A DNA stretch of 64,000 nucleotides. Origin: Leucobacter soli (GTDB taxonomy: Bacteria; Actinomycetota; Actinomycetes; Actinomycetales; Microbacteriaceae). The notes below the pieces were generated by a model. The model did not search any database. It saw only the letters and a list, made by a program, of their open reading frames with translations, and was not told the origin of the DNA. The DNA is taken from contig NZ_CAJVAP010000004.1 in the NCBI RefSeq assembly GCF_910593785.1, positions 1-64,000 of the forward strand, given 5' to 3'. Both the position numbers and the translations under genes were made by a program. Below, one piece after another: positions 33,650-43,880 of this stretch; the stretch's first letter is position 1; every line of letters starts with the position of its first letter.

Positions 33650-34888
33650 TTACTGAATTTCGTTGAAGATCGAGAACATCGGCATGTACAGTGCGACGAT
33701 CATGAAGCCGAGCAGGCCGGCCAGGAAGACGATCATGACGGGCTCGAGGATCGCGGAGAGCTGCTTCGTCATGGTCTCGACCTCGTTGTCGTAGAAGTCG
33801 GCCGCCTTCGACAGCATGGCGTCGACCGAGCCCGACTCCTCGCCGATCGCGACCATCTGGGTCAGCATCTCGGGGAAGATGGGGAAGCGGGCGAGGCCCG
33901 TGCCGACCTGGCCGCCCTTGCGCACCTCGTCCTGCACGTCCTCGAGCGCGCGCTGCACCTCGTAGTTGCCCGAGGTCTCGCCGACGACCTGCAGCGCCTG
34001 CAGCATGGGTACACCCGTGCTCATGAGCGTTGCGAAGTTGCGCGCGAAGCGCGCGACCGCGAGGAGGCGGAACAGCTTGCCGAAAATGGGCAGCTTCAGT
34101 TTGACGGGATCGACGGCCGATCGGAAGGCGACCGTGTTCTTCTTCGCCCGCCACCACATCACGAGCGCGATGACCAGCACGACGAGCGGCGGCAGCACGA
34201 AGGGCATCGCGTGCGAGAGATCGACGAGGAACTGGGTCGGCCCAGGCAGTTTCCCGCCGAAGTCCGCGAACATGTTCTCGAAGACCGGCACGATGAAGAT
34301 CAGCATGGCGACGACGGCGAGCACGGCGATGACCAGCACGACGATCGGGTACGTGAGCGCGGATTTCACTTCGTTCTGCAGCTTCATCGACTTCTCGAAG
34401 TTCTCGGCCGAGGCGGCGAGCGCCTTGTCGAGGAAGCCGCCGAGCTCGCCCGCCTCGATCAGGCTGGTCATGATCGGGGGAAACGTCTTGGGATGCCGCT
34501 TCAGGCTCGCCGAGAACGGGGCGCCCTGTTCGACCTGCGAGGCGACGTCCTGCAGGATCGTCTGCAGCGTCTTGTTCTCGGCCTGCTGGCTGACGACCGT
34601 GATCGCGCGCAGCAGGGAGACGCCCGAGTCGAGCATCGTCGCCAGCTGCCGCGACGCGACCGCGAGATCCTTGGTCTTCACCCGCGGCTCGAGCCCTGGG
34701 ATCTTGACCTCCATCTGGAGGCCCGTGCCCGTGCCCTTCTGCGTCAGGCTCTCGGGGAAGATGCCGTCGTGGGCCAAGCGATTGCGGGCGGCCTTCTCGT
34801 TCGGCGCCTCGATGACGCCCTTCACCGTCTTGCCCTCGGCCGTGCGGCCCTTGTACGCGAATGCCGGGGCGGCGGTCACGTGCGTCAT
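33650..34888 (-). CDS. pilC: Type II secretion / type IV pilus inner-membrane platform protein PilC
   Basis: A 412-aa polytopic protein with two T2SSF repeats and three TM helices (for example ALTYPIVVLVIAVLAVVAMLIFIVPVF, PFVLPPLVVLVIALVMWW and EPVMIVFLAGLLGFMIVALYMPMF). The motifs LATMLDSGVSLLRAI and FARNFATLMSTGVPMLQAL repeat in the two halves. It is the platform for PilB and PilT. Its start overlaps the PilT stop by 4 nt. Confidence 0.95.
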   Translation of the reverse strand: MTHVTAAPAFAYKGRTAEGKTVKGVIEAPNEKAARNRLAHDGIFPESLTQKGTGTGLQMEVKIPGLEPRVKTKDLAVASRQLATMLDSGVSLLRAITVVSQQAENKTLQTILQDVASQVEQGAPFSASLKRHPKTFPPIMTSLIEAGELGGFLDKALAASAENFEKSMKLQNEVKSALTYPIVVLVIAVLAVVAMLIFIVPVFENMFADFGGKLPGPTQFLVDLSHAMPFVLPPLVVLVIALVMWWRAKKNTVAFRSAVDPVKLKLPIFGKLFRLLAVARFARNFATLMSTGVPMLQALQVVGETSGNYEVQRALEDVQDEVRKGGQVGTGLARFPIFPEMLTQMVAIGEESGSVDAMLSKAADFYDNEVETMTKQLSAILEPVMIVFLAGLLGFMIVALYMPMFSIFNEIQ

Positions 34889-36396
34889 CGCAGGCTCCTG
34901 TGCATGTGCTGGCTGCCGACGAGCTGCTGGAACTCGGTCACGTCCTGCGCGATCTCGTAGGCTCGTTCGTACTCGATCTGGCCGGCCTTCACGAGCCGCG
35001 CGAGATCCTGATCGAGCGTGTGCATGCCCTCTGCCTCTCCCGACTGCAGCACCGAGCGGATCTGGTAGGTCTTGCCCGAGCGCACGAGGCTCGCGATCGC
35101 CGGGTTCGTGACCATGACCTCGGTCGCCACGACACGGCCGGTGCCACTGGCCTTCGGCACCAGCGTCTGCACCACGACCGCGCGCAGCGTCGCCGCCAGC
35201 TGCACGCGCACCTGCGCCTGCTGGTGCGGCGGGTACACGTCGATGATGCGGTCGATCGTCTGGCCCGCATCCTGCGTGTGCAGCGTCGCGAACACGAGGT
35301 GGCCGGTCTCAGCTGCTGTCAGGGCCGTCGAGATCGTCTCGAGGTCGCGGAGCTCGCCGACCAGGATCACGTCGGGGTCCTGCCGCAGCGCGTGCTTCAG
35401 CGCGGCCGAGAAGCTGTGCGTGTCGGCTCCGACCTCGCGCTGGTTGATGGTCGCCCTCTTGTGGCTGTGCACGAACTCGATGGGGTCCTCGACCGTCATG
35501 ATGTGGCAGGCGCGATTCGTGTTCGTCACATCGAGGATCGACGCGAGCGTCGTCGACTTGCCCGAACCCGTCGGGCCGCAGACGAGCACCAGGCCGCGAG
35601 GCAGATAGGCGAAGCGCTCGAGCTCCTTGGGCACGCCGAGCTCGGCGAGCGGCTTGATCTTGTCGGGAATGATGCGCATCGCGGCGCCCAGGCCCGTGCG
35701 GTCCTGGTAGATGTTCACGCGGAAGCGGGCGAGGTCGCCGACCATGAACGCCAGGTCGAGCTCGAGTTCTCGCTCGAACTGCTCCATCTGCGCGTCGCTC
35801 ACCATGCCCATGAGCACCGACTGCACCCGCTCCGGCGACCAGACCGTGGCCCCGGGCACCGGCTTCAGCGAGCCGTGCACGCGGATCTGCGGGATGTTCT
35901 CGCCGATGATGTGCAGATCGGAGGCGCCTTCCTCGAGCACCGCCTCGATGGCGCGGATGAACTGCGGATCGGCACCTGCGTCGAGCGACTGCAGCCGATC
36001 CCTGACCTCGCCCGAGCGCTCGGCCTGCGTCGGGCCCGCATCGCCGGCGGGGAGCGGCGTGATCGAGACCGCGCGATCCGGCTCGGCCAGGTGCCTCGCC
36101 GGAGCGCGCGGCGGAGCAGGAGGTGCGCTGCTCGCCTGCGTGGGTGTACTGCTCAACACTTGCGTGGGCGCGTTGCTCGCTTGCGTCGGCGCGCTGCTCG
36201 CCGGCGGGGCAGAAGGAGCGGGCGGCATCGCGGTGCGCGAGGGCGGAGCAGATGGAGCCAGGGGGGATACCGCAGCAGCGGCGGGCTCGGGCCTCTCTCC
36301 GGGGAGGACGACTCCCGGCGTCGAGGCCAGGAAATCCTCGAGGCCGCCGGTCATGCCGTCGGCACGTGCACGCCTCTGATCTGCCTGATCGGCCAT
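34885..36396 (-). CDS. pilT: Twitching motility ATPase PilT
   Basis: A 503-aa protein. The N-terminal 130 residues are a Pro/Ala/Ser-rich, low-complexity linker with repeats of APTQ and SSAPP. The PilT core follows: Walker A GPTGSGKSTTLA, the Asp box, the Walker B region VGELRDLETISTAL and the ATLHTQDA histidine motif, then QTLVPKASGTGRVVATEVM. PilT powers retraction by disassembly at PilC. ATG 36396 has AGAGGGGGG 5 nt upstream; the frame open to 36441 is not preferred. Confidence 0.92.
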   Translation of the reverse strand: MADQADQRRARADGMTGGLEDFLASTPGVVLPGERPEPAAAAVSPLAPSAPPSRTAMPPAPSAPPASSAPTQASNAPTQVLSSTPTQASSAPPAPPRAPARHLAEPDRAVSITPLPAGDAGPTQAERSGEVRDRLQSLDAGADPQFIRAIEAVLEEGASDLHIIGENIPQIRVHGSLKPVPGATVWSPERVQSVLMGMVSDAQMEQFERELELDLAFMVGDLARFRVNIYQDRTGLGAAMRIIPDKIKPLAELGVPKELERFAYLPRGLVLVCGPTGSGKSTTLASILDVTNTNRACHIMTVEDPIEFVHSHKRATINQREVGADTHSFSAALKHALRQDPDVILVGELRDLETISTALTAAETGHLVFATLHTQDAGQTIDRIIDVYPPHQQAQVRVQLAATLRAVVVQTLVPKASGTGRVVATEVMVTNPAIASLVRSGKTYQIRSVLQSGEAEGMHTLDQDLARLVKAGQIEYERAYEIAQDVTEFQQLVGSQHMHRSLR

Positions 36397-36415
36397 CGCA
36401 TCCCCCCTCTGCGAA

Positions 36416-38797
36416 TCACGCGGTGACTCGCAGCACCTCATCTATCGAGGTCAGCCCTGCGGCGGCCTTTCGCAGGCCGTCCTGCCGCAGCGTGACCATT
36501 CCCTGAGTCAGAGCGTAGGCCTCGATCTCTCCGGCGGAGGCCTCCGTGACCGCGAGCCGCTCGATCTGATCGTCGACGTACAGCACTTCGTGCACCGCGA
36601 GGCGGCCCGCATAGCCCGTATTCGAGCAGGAGTGGCAGCCGACCGGCTGCCAGAAGACGGCCTCGCCGTCGCCCTCGGGCGCGAAGTTCAGCGAGTTCAG
36701 ACGGGTCTCGTCGAGCTCGAACGGCTGCTTGCACTTCTCGCAGAGCCGGCGCGCGAGGCGCTGAGCGACGACGCATTCGACGGCCGAGCCGACGAGGAAC
36801 GGCTCGATGCCCATCTCGACCAGACGGGTGACCGCGGCCGAGGCGCTGTTCGTGTGCAGCGTCGAGAGCACGAGGTGACCGGTGAGCGACGCCTCGATCG
36901 CGATCTGCGCGGTCTCGCGATCGCGGATCTCGCCGAGCAGCACGACGTCGGGGTCGGAGCGCAGAATCGAACGCAGCGCGCTCGCGAAGGTCAGGCCCGC
37001 CTTCGGGTTGACCTGCACCTGGTTCACGCCCTCCATCCGGTACTCGACCGGATCCTCGATCGTGATCACGTTGACCGCGTTCGTGGAGACCTCTCCGAGC
37101 GCCGTGTACAGGGTGGTCGACTTGCCCGAACCGGTGGGGCCGGTGACGAGCACCATGCCGTGCGGCTTGCTGAACGACTCGCGGAACACGTCAAGGTTGC
37201 GCTCGCTCATCGTCAGATCGGAGAGGCTGCGGTCACCGGCGGCCGTGTCGAGGATACGCATGACGATCTTCTCGCCCCAAACCGTCGGCAGAGTCGCGAC
37301 GCGCAGGTCCACGGAGCGGCCGGCCTGGCTGATGCTGATGCGGCCGTCCTGCGGGCGGCGGCGCTCGGCGATGTCGAGGTTCGCCATGACCTTGAGGCGG
37401 CTGATCACGCCCGCCACCATCGCGCGCGAGGCCTGCTGCACGTCGTGCAGCACGCCGTCGATGCGGTAGCGGACGAAGAGGCCCGAGCGGCGCGGCTCGA
37501 TGTGGATGTCGGAGGCGTGATCCATGATCGCCTGGCTGATGAGCAGATTCACGAAGCGGATGATCGGTGCGTCGTCGTCGCCGTCGAGCGCCCCGTCTTC
37601 GATCGAGCTCATCTCGCGGAGGAACTCGGAGGCCTCGGTGGCGATCGTCGTCGAGAGCTCCGCGAGCTCGGAGTCGACCCGATGGTAGCGGTCGATCGCC
37701 TCGGTGACGGATCGGGCGTCGGCGACGAGCGGCACGACGGTGAGGCCGGTGCGACGCGAGACGTCGTCGATCGCGACCACGTCGCTCGGGTCCACCATGG
37801 CCACCATCAGGCGGCCCTCCATGCGCGTGATGGGGATCAGCCGGCTGCGGCGGCAGACCTGCTCGGGCACGAGCGCGACGGCGTCGGCCTGCACCGGGTA
37901 CTCCGTGAGGTCGACCGCCGGCAGCTGCGTCTGCTGGGCGAGCTGCATCGAGATCGATCCGGCCTCGTCCTCGAAGTCATCGACGTCTTCCGCGTCGTTC
38001 GTCGCCTCGCCGGTCGGAGGCTCGGGATCAGCGGGATCCGATGCCGAACTCTGCGTCGGGTCGAAGTGCGCTCCCGGCGTGGGCAGCGGGTTGAGCGTCG
38101 GCAGCGGACGCAGCTCGGGCGGATCCGGTGCGGGTTCCGGCTCGGAGCCGGGATCCTGGGCGCCGATCGGCTCTGCGGAGCCTTCCGGCTCGGCGATGAC
38201 GTCCGCCTCGGCGATGACGTCAGGGTCGACGACCGCCTCCAAGCCGGCCTCGACCGGCATCTGCTCGGTGAGGAACTCGAATCCGGCCCCGATCGGAACC
38301 GGTTCGGCCGCGAACTCGAAGGCGGGCTCGAGCTCTACTTCCGCCTCGACCTCTACTTCCGCCTCGGCTACCGCTTCGGAGCGATCCTCCTCCTCGACCG
38401 CCTGGGTGAGGAGCTGATCGAAGTCCGGCTCCTGCGCCAGCCCCGCGACGGACCTGATGATCTCGTCGAACTCTGGATCCTTCTCGCCGCTCGGGATCAG
38501 GAGCTGCTCGAAGCCCGCAGTGATGACCCTTTCGGGCGGCAATGCCGTTCGGGCCTGCGGCACCTCGTCGTGCTGCGTCGATCGATCCATCGAGAGCGCC
38601 TCGGCTTCGATCTCGGCCCGGGCCTCCGCAGGGGGAGCGGGAGGAGCCGAAGCTCCATCGAGGAGCTGCTCACCGGTGCGTGCCTCTGCGGCTCTGCGGC
38701 CCGCGGCTCGCAGTTCCGTTCGATCGCGGAGCAACCCCGACGGCACCTGAGCGAAGAGCTCGTCGTGCTCCGACCGTGCGATATCGCTGTCCAACAT
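36416..38797 (-). CDS. pilB: Type IV pilus extension ATPase PilB (GspE family)
   Basis: A 793-aa protein. A long acidic, Glu/Ala/Pro-rich head (1-280, with many AEVEVEAEVE repeats) precedes a T2SSE_N domain (about 280-400) and the ATPase core: Walker A GPTGSGKSTTLYTALG, Walker B VVLLGEIRDRETAQIA, His box TLHTNSASAAV. A tetracysteine zinc knuckle (CEKCKQP ... CHSCSNTGYAGR) is near 690-725. It drives pilus extension. It is the first gene of the operon, with GGGGGG before its ATG. Confidence 0.95.
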   Translation of the reverse strand: MLDSDIARSEHDELFAQVPSGLLRDRTELRAAGRRAAEARTGEQLLDGASAPPAPPAEARAEIEAEALSMDRSTQHDEVPQARTALPPERVITAGFEQLLIPSGEKDPEFDEIIRSVAGLAQEPDFDQLLTQAVEEEDRSEAVAEAEVEVEAEVELEPAFEFAAEPVPIGAGFEFLTEQMPVEAGLEAVVDPDVIAEADVIAEPEGSAEPIGAQDPGSEPEPAPDPPELRPLPTLNPLPTPGAHFDPTQSSASDPADPEPPTGEATNDAEDVDDFEDEAGSISMQLAQQTQLPAVDLTEYPVQADAVALVPEQVCRRSRLIPITRMEGRLMVAMVDPSDVVAIDDVSRRTGLTVVPLVADARSVTEAIDRYHRVDSELAELSTTIATEASEFLREMSSIEDGALDGDDDAPIIRFVNLLISQAIMDHASDIHIEPRRSGLFVRYRIDGVLHDVQQASRAMVAGVISRLKVMANLDIAERRRPQDGRISISQAGRSVDLRVATLPTVWGEKIVMRILDTAAGDRSLSDLTMSERNLDVFRESFSKPHGMVLVTGPTGSGKSTTLYTALGEVSTNAVNVITIEDPVEYRMEGVNQVQVNPKAGLTFASALRSILRSDPDVVLLGEIRDRETAQIAIEASLTGHLVLSTLHTNSASAAVTRLVEMGIEPFLVGSAVECVVAQRLARRLCEKCKQPFELDETRLNSLNFAPEGDGEAVFWQPVGCHSCSNTGYAGRLAVHEVLYVDDQIERLAVTEASAGEIEAYALTQGMVTLRQDGLRKAAAGLTSIDEVLRVTA

Positions 38798-38889
38798 CGC
38801 GTCACCCCCCTGTGGATCATTCCCCCGAGCGATCCGTCCCCAAAAGCTATCGGAACGTTAAACTTTCATCCTCAGCTTGACCTTGACTC

Positions 38890-38920
38890 ATCATAGCGAT
38901 CCGAGAACAAAAGTGTGCAA
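38890..38920 (-). promoter_or_regulatory. Putative promoter of the pil operon
   Basis: On the minus strand TTGCAC (38920-38915) and TATGAT (38895-38890) are 19 nt apart, giving a transcript leader of about 85 nt to pilB. Spacing is a little long, so this is tentative. Confidence 0.4.
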
Positions 38921-39020
38921 GGTGTTTTCAATCTTCCCGGCAAGTCGCCGCGGAATCGATATGTTTCATGTTAAGTGAAGTCCTGGGGCTCGGCGAGGGT
39001 CTGCAGGGAAACGACCAAAG

Positions 39021-39026
39021 TAGGGT
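39021..39026 (+). promoter_or_regulatory. -10 hexamer TAGGGT, leaderless start
   Basis: Six nt before the argB ATG at 39033. Confidence 0.5.
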
Positions 39027-39032
39027 GACCGG

Positions 39033-39935
39033 ATGAGTGAAACGATCAGAGCTCTCGCACATGAGGACGCCGCGGCGAAGGCCGAAGTGCTGATCGAATC
39101 GCTGCCCTGGCTCAAGAAGTTCGCCGGCTCGATCATGGTGATCAAGTTCGGCGGCAACGCGATGATCGACGAAGGCCTCCTCACCGCCTTCGCCGAGGAC
39201 GTCGTCTACCTGCGGCTGGTGGGCATCCGCCCCGTCGTCGTGCACGGCGGAGGGCCGCAGATCACCGATATGCTCGGCCGCCTCGGTATCGAGAGCGAGT
39301 TCAAGGCCGGGTATCGCGTCACCACGCCCGAGGCGATGGACGTCGTGCGCATGGTGCTGACCGGCAAGGTGAACCCCGAGCTCGTCGACCGCATCAACAC
39401 GCACGGGCCGATCGCCGCCGGGACGACCGGAGAGGACGCGGGGCTGTTCATCGGCTCGCGCCGCCCGCCCATCGATATCGACGGCGAATCGGTCGACCTC
39501 GGACTCGTGGGCGATGTGGTCGACGTGCGCGCGGAGCCGGTGCTCGCCCTGCTCGATGCGGGCCTGATCCCGGTGGTCGCCGGTATCGCCCCCGATAGGG
39601 ATCGCCCCGGCGATTCGCTGAACGTCAACGCCGATGCCGCCGCCGCCGCGCTCGCCACCGCCCTCGGCGCCGAGAAGCTCGTGATCCTCACCGACGTCGC
39701 CGGACTCTACGCGAACTGGCCCGACCGCGACTCGCTCGTCTCGAGCATCACCGCGACCGAGCTCGAAGCGATGCTGCCTGCGCTCGAATCCGGCATGATC
39801 CCGAAGATGCGGGCCTGCCTCGACGCGGTGCGCGGCGGCGTGCCGAAGGCGGCGATTATCGACGGGCGCGAGCCGCATTCGGTGCTGCTCGAGATCTTCA
39901 CCGCTCGTGGCATCGGCACCGAGGTGACGGCGTGA
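39033..39935 (+). CDS. argB: Acetylglutamate kinase
   Basis: A 300-aa amino acid kinase. It has the nucleotide-binding [10 protein letters not shown] near 32-41, the acetylglutamate-binding [10 protein letters not shown] near 67-76 and the [12 protein letters not shown] / [11 protein letters not shown] region in the C-terminal half. It makes N-acetylglutamyl phosphate, the substrate of ArgC. Its own promoter replaces the usual argJ-argB linkage. The stop overlaps the prepilin peptidase start by 4 nt, so arg and pilus genes share a transcript here. Confidence 0.95.
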   Translation: MSETIRALAHEDAAAKAEVLIESLPWLKKFAGSIMVIKFGGNAMIDEGLLTAFAEDVVYLRLVGIRPVVVHGGGPQITDMLGRLGIESEFKAGYRVTTPEAMDVVRMVLTGKVNPELVDRINTHGPIAAGTTGEDAGLFIGSRRPPIDIDGESVDLGLVGDVVDVRAEPVLALLDAGLIPVVAGIAPDRDRPGDSLNVNADAAAAALATALGAEKLVILTDVAGLYANWPDRDSLVSSITATELEAMLPALESGMIPKMRACLDAVRGGVPKAAIIDGREPHSVLLEIFTARGIGTEVTA

Positions 39936-40864
39936 TGAGCGGGATCGGTGCGGTCAGCGCGATCGGTGCCGCACGCCCGGGTGCGGCGCACCTTGAAACC
40001 GACGTGCTGGGCATCCCCGGTGCCGAGATCCTGCCGTGGTTCGTCCTCGCCGCAGGGATCCTCGGCCTCATCCTCGGCTCGTTCCTCAACGTCGTCATCC
40101 TGCGCGTGCCGCGCGGCGAATCGCTGTTCCCAGGGAGCCGCTGTCCGAAGTGCGGGCGACTGATCCGCGCCTGGCAGAATGTACCGGTCATCTCCTGGAT
40201 CGTGCTGGGCGGGCGCTGCGCCCGGTGCCGCGAGCGCATCAGCCTGCGTTACCCGCTCATCGAACTCGCGACCGGTGCGATCTTCGCGGGAGTCGCCTGG
40301 TGGCTGGTCAGCGCCTTCGGCTGGCCGGGCGACGAGACGTTGCCCGCGATCGCCTGGTGGCTGACCGTCATCGCCTACTTCTGGTTCGCCGCGGCCGGGA
40401 TCGCGCTCACCGTGATCGATGTCGAGCATCATCGGCTGCCCGACTCGATCGTCGGCCCGGCCTTCATCGTCGTCGGCGTCGCGCTCGCCGCCGCCGCGCT
40501 GCTGAGCGCCGACGGACCGGAATGGCCGCGGCTGATCTGGGCGGCCGTGGGCGCCGCGGGACTCTTCCTCCTGTACCTGATCATCGTGATGGTCACGCCG
40601 AACGGCATGGGAGGCGGTGATCTGAAGCTGGCACCGGTGACAGGCATCGTGATGGGCTTCATCGGATGGGGCGCGCTCGCGGTCGGCGCGTTCGCGGGAT
40701 TCGCCTTGGGAGCCGTCTTCGGCATCTGCCTCATCATCATGGGGCGCGCGAAGCGCCGGAGCCCCATCCCCTTCGGGCCGTTCATGCTGCTCGGCGCCTG
40801 GATCGGGATCATCTGGGGGGAGCGGATCATGCAGGCGTACCTCGTCCTCTTCGGCATCGCGTAG
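39932..40864 (+). CDS. pilD: Prepilin peptidase / N-methyltransferase (A24 family)
   Basis: A 310-aa protein with eight hydrophobic segments. The N-terminal methylase part contains [16 protein letters not shown] and the Cys quartet SRCPKCGRL ... [10 protein letters not shown]. The aspartate protease sites are [15 protein letters not shown] (first Asp) and GMGGGDLKL (GxGD). It processes PilA, PilV-like and PilW-like leaders, yet lies outside the pil operon, 4-nt coupled to argB. Confidence 0.9.
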   Translation: MMSGIGAVSAIGAARPGAAHLETDVLGIPGAEILPWFVLAAGILGLILGSFLNVVILRVPRGESLFPGSRCPKCGRLIRAWQNVPVISWIVLGGRCARCRERISLRYPLIELATGAIFAGVAWWLVSAFGWPGDETLPAIAWWLTVIAYFWFAAAGIALTVIDVEHHRLPDSIVGPAFIVVGVALAAAALLSADGPEWPRLIWAAVGAAGLFLLYLIIVMVTPNGMGGGDLKLAPVTGIVMGFIGWGALAVGAFAGFALGAVFGICLIIMGRAKRRSPIPFGPFMLLGAWIGIIWGERIMQAYLVLFGIA

Positions 40865-40946
40865 TCGACGGGTCCGCGGCGGCCCGGAGCGCGCTACTGC
40901 AGGGGTAAGCTGAAGAGGACCGACCTCCGAGCGAAAGGCCCCTGAC

Positions 40947-41267
40947 GTGACCTACGTGATCGCCCTCCCGTGCGTCGACGTGAAGGATCGCGCCTGCGTC
41001 GACGAATGCCCGGTCGACTGCATCTACGAGGGTGAGCGCTCGCTCTACATCCACCCCGACGAATGCGTGGACTGCGGGGCCTGCGAGCCCGTCTGCCCGG
41101 TCGAGGCGATCTACTACGAGGACGACCTGCCGGGCGAGTGGGCCGAGTACTACACCGCGAACGTCGAGTTCTTCGACGAGATCGGATCCCCGGGCGGTGC
41201 GGCGAAGGTCGGCGTCTACGACTTCGATCACCCGATCATCGCGGCGCTGCCGCCGCAGGGCGACTGA
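40947..41267 (+). CDS. fdxA: 7Fe/8Fe-type ferredoxin
   Basis: A 106-aa ferredoxin. It has the two cluster-binding blocks CVDECPVDCIY (residues 14-24) and CVDCGACEPVCPVEAIYY (about 40-57), and the extended acidic C-terminus typical of mycobacterial FdxA-like proteins. It transfers electrons in central metabolism. TAAGCT at 40906-40911 is a plausible -10, giving a leader of about 30 nt. Coupled to dapC by a 7-nt gap. Confidence 0.93.
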   Translation: MTYVIALPCVDVKDRACVDECPVDCIYEGERSLYIHPDECVDCGACEPVCPVEAIYYEDDLPGEWAEYYTANVEFFDEIGSPGGAAKVGVYDFDHPIIAALPPQGD

Positions 41268-41274
41268 CCGGCGC

Positions 41275-42378
41275 ATGCCGACGCTGCGCGGTCCGCTGCC
41301 CGATTACCCCTGGGACGCCCTGGCCCCCTACATCGAACGGGCCCGCGCCCACCCGGGAGGCATGCTCGATCTCTCGGTGGGGTCGCCCGTCGATCCGACC
41401 CCCGAGGTCGTGCGCCGCGCGCTCATCGCCGCGACCGACGCCCACGCCTACCCGGCGACGGCCGGCGCGCCTGCCCTGCGAGCGGCGATCGCCGAATGGT
41501 TCCGCCGCCGCCGCGGGGTGGACGTCGCACCGAACGCCGTGCTGCCGACGATCGGCTCGAAGGAGCTCGTGGCGCTCATGCCGTTCCTGCTGGGCATCTC
41601 GGCGGGCGAGGCGGTCGTGTTCCCGCGCGTCGCCTACCCCTCCTACGAGATGGGGGCGGCGCTCGTCGGCGCGGAAGCCGTGGCCGCGGACGATCCGGCG
41701 GACTGGCCCGCGCACACCCGCCTGGTCTGGATCAATTCGCCGGGAAACCCCGACGGCCGCGTGCTCGGCGTCGACGAACTGCGCGCCGCGGTCACCCGCG
41801 CGCGCGAGCTCGGAGCCGTGATCGTCGGAGACGAATGCTATGCGGAGTTCGGATGGGCGGCGCCGTGGGACGCCGAGCCCATTCCGTCGATCCTCGACCC
41901 GCGCGTCGTCGGCGACGACCACTCCGGCGTGCTCGCCGCGTACTCCCTGAGCAAGCAGTCCAACCTCGCCGGCTACCGGGCGGCGTTCGCGGCGGGGGAT
42001 CCGGCACTCATCGCGTCGCTGATCACCGTGCGCAAGCACTCCGGGCTCATGCAGCCGGCTCCCGTGCAGGAGGCTATGGTGGCGGCGCTGCAGGACGAGG
42101 CGCACGTCGAGGAGCAGCGGGGGCGCTATCTGGCCCGTCGCACCGTGCTCCGGCCGGCGCTCGAGGCGGCCGGCTACCGGATCGATGGCAGCGAGGCCGG
42201 GCTGTACCTGTGGGCGACCGCCGGGATCGACGCCTGGGAGAGCGTGGCAGCGCTTGCCGAGCGAGGGATCCTGGTCGGCCCCGGCCACTTCTACGGTGCG
42301 CACTCGCCGCAGCACGTCCGGTTCTCGCTCACGGCATCCGATGCGCACATCGCGGCGGCGGCCGAGCGTCTCCGATAG
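41275..42378 (+). CDS. dapC: Succinyldiaminopimelate transaminase
   Basis: A 367-aa PLP aminotransferase of fold type I. The PLP lysine is in AYSLSKQSNLAGYR near 220-233; NSPGNPDGRV supplies the Asn/substrate loop and a VGDECYAEFGW segment carries the Asp/Tyr. It converts N-succinyl-2-amino-6-ketopimelate to the diamino form in the succinylase branch of lysine/DAP synthesis, matching dapD and dapE nearby. The gene order fdxA-dapC is standard in actinobacteria. Confidence 0.9.
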   Translation: MPTLRGPLPDYPWDALAPYIERARAHPGGMLDLSVGSPVDPTPEVVRRALIAATDAHAYPATAGAPALRAAIAEWFRRRRGVDVAPNAVLPTIGSKELVALMPFLLGISAGEAVVFPRVAYPSYEMGAALVGAEAVAADDPADWPAHTRLVWINSPGNPDGRVLGVDELRAAVTRARELGAVIVGDECYAEFGWAAPWDAEPIPSILDPRVVGDDHSGVLAAYSLSKQSNLAGYRAAFAAGDPALIASLITVRKHSGLMQPAPVQEAMVAALQDEAHVEEQRGRYLARRTVLRPALEAAGYRIDGSEAGLYLWATAGIDAWESVAALAERGILVGPGHFYGAHSPQHVRFSLTASDAHIAAAAERLR

Positions 42379-42569
42379 CCGCGGATCCGGTCCCGTCCCG
42401 CCTTTCGGCGCGCTCGGCGCCGAATCGAATTTTTCTCGATATCAAGATACTCTGAGGATTCGCGGCCCTGCCGATCCGACCTGCCCGACCCTGAGGCTGG
42501 CTAGACTGAAAAGAGTGCGCAATGCCACACCCGGCGCCGAGCACCCGTATCGACCCACGAGGAGACGAC

Positions 42570-43880
42570 GTGACCGACTCGAAGCCGATCGCATCACCCC
42601 CCGGCCAGAACGGCACCGCCAAGCTGACGGTGAACGGCCGAGAGGCCGAGTTCCCGGTGCTGAACTCGGCGGACGGCAGCCCGGCCATCGACATCAGCAC
42701 GTTGACCAGGCAGACGGGGCACACCGCGCTCGACTACGGTTACGTCAACACGGCGTCGACCAAGTCGGCGATCACCTACATCGACGGCGAGGCGGGGATC
42801 CTGCGCTATCGCGGCTACCCGATCGAGCAGCTCGCCGCGGGGTCGACCTTCCTCGAGGTCGCCTACCTGCTGATCTACGGCGAGCTCCCGACGGCCGACG
42901 AGCTGGCGGCCTTCGACGCCGAGATCCGCAGGCACACGCTGCTGCACGAGGATATGCGCTACTACTTCGAGGGCGTGCCGCACACGGCGCACCCGATGGC
43001 GGTGCTCTCCGGCGGTCTGCAGATGCTCTCCACCTACTACGAGAGCTCGCTCGATACCGCGGTGCCCGAGTTCGTCGAGGTCAACACGATCCGCCTGCTT
43101 GCGAAGCTCCCCGTGCTCGCGGCCTACGCGCACAAGAAGTCGATCGGCCAGGCGTTCCTCTACCCGAAGAACGAACTCGGCTTCGTCGAGAACTTCTTGC
43201 GTCTGAACTTCGGCAACAAGGCCGAGCACTACGACATGAACCCCGTGCTCGTGGAGGCGCTCGACAAGCTGCTGATCCTGCACGCGGATCATGAGCAGAA
43301 CGCATCGACGTCGACCGTCCGCCTCGTCGGCTCGACCGGGGCGAACATGTTCTCTTCGATCTCGGCCGGCATCAACGCGCTCTCCGGCCCGCTGCACGGC
43401 GGTGCGAACGAGGCCGTGCTCGACATGCTCGCGCAGATCCGCGATTCCGGGCAGAGCGTGCAGACCTTCGTGGAGAAGGTCAAGCGCAAGGAGGACGGGG
43501 TGAAGCTGATGGGCTTCGGCCACCGCGTCTACAAGAACTACGACCCCCGCGCCCGCATCGTGCGCGAGAGCGCCGACCGCGTGCTCGCCGAGCTCGGCGT
43601 CAACGACCCGCTGCTCGCCCTCGCGCAGGAACTGGAGCAGATCGCGCTCGAGGACGACTACTTCAAGGAGCGCAAGCTCTACCCGAACGTCGACTTCTAC
43701 ACGGGCGTCATCTACAAGGCCATGGGGTTCCCGACCCGCATGTTCACGGTGCTCTTCGCGATCGGGCGCCTGCCCGGCTGGATCGCCCAGTGGCGCGAGG
43801 CGCGCGAGGACGCCCAGACCAAGATCGGGCGCCCGCAGCAGCTCTACATCGGAGCCACCGAGCGCAAGCTCGAGCGCTAG
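42570..43880 (+). CDS. gltA: Citrate synthase
   Basis: A 436-aa type II citrate synthase. Catalytic residues are in GGANEAVL (His in the LHGGANE block), MGFGHRVYKNYDPRA (second His) and PNVDFYTG (Asp). It condenses acetyl-CoA with oxaloacetate. GTG 42570 is chosen because GAGGAG is 5 nt upstream; TAGACT at 42502-42507 would start a leader of about 55 nt. The ATG at 42522 lies in that leader. Confidence 0.95.
   Translation: MTDSKPIASPPGQNGTAKLTVNGREAEFPVLNSADGSPAIDISTLTRQTGHTALDYGYVNTASTKSAITYIDGEAGILRYRGYPIEQLAAGSTFLEVAYLLIYGELPTADELAAFDAEIRRHTLLHEDMRYYFEGVPHTAHPMAVLSGGLQMLSTYYESSLDTAVPEFVEVNTIRLLAKLPVLAAYAHKKSIGQAFLYPKNELGFVENFLRLNFGNKAEHYDMNPVLVEALDKLLILHADHEQNASTSTVRLVGSTGANMFSSISAGINALSGPLHGGANEAVLDMLAQIRDSGQSVQTFVEKVKRKEDGVKLMGFGHRVYKNYDPRARIVRESADRVLAELGVNDPLLALAQELEQIALEDDYFKERKLYPNVDFYTGVIYKAMGFPTRMFTVLFAIGRLPGWIAQWREAREDAQTKIGRPQQLYIGATERKLER

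Noticed and set aside
36590-38896. Long plus-strand frame (768 codons) opposite pilB
   Set aside because: It is a GC-bias shadow of the clearly coding minus-strand PilB, rich in Arg, Asp, Gly and His with no motifs.
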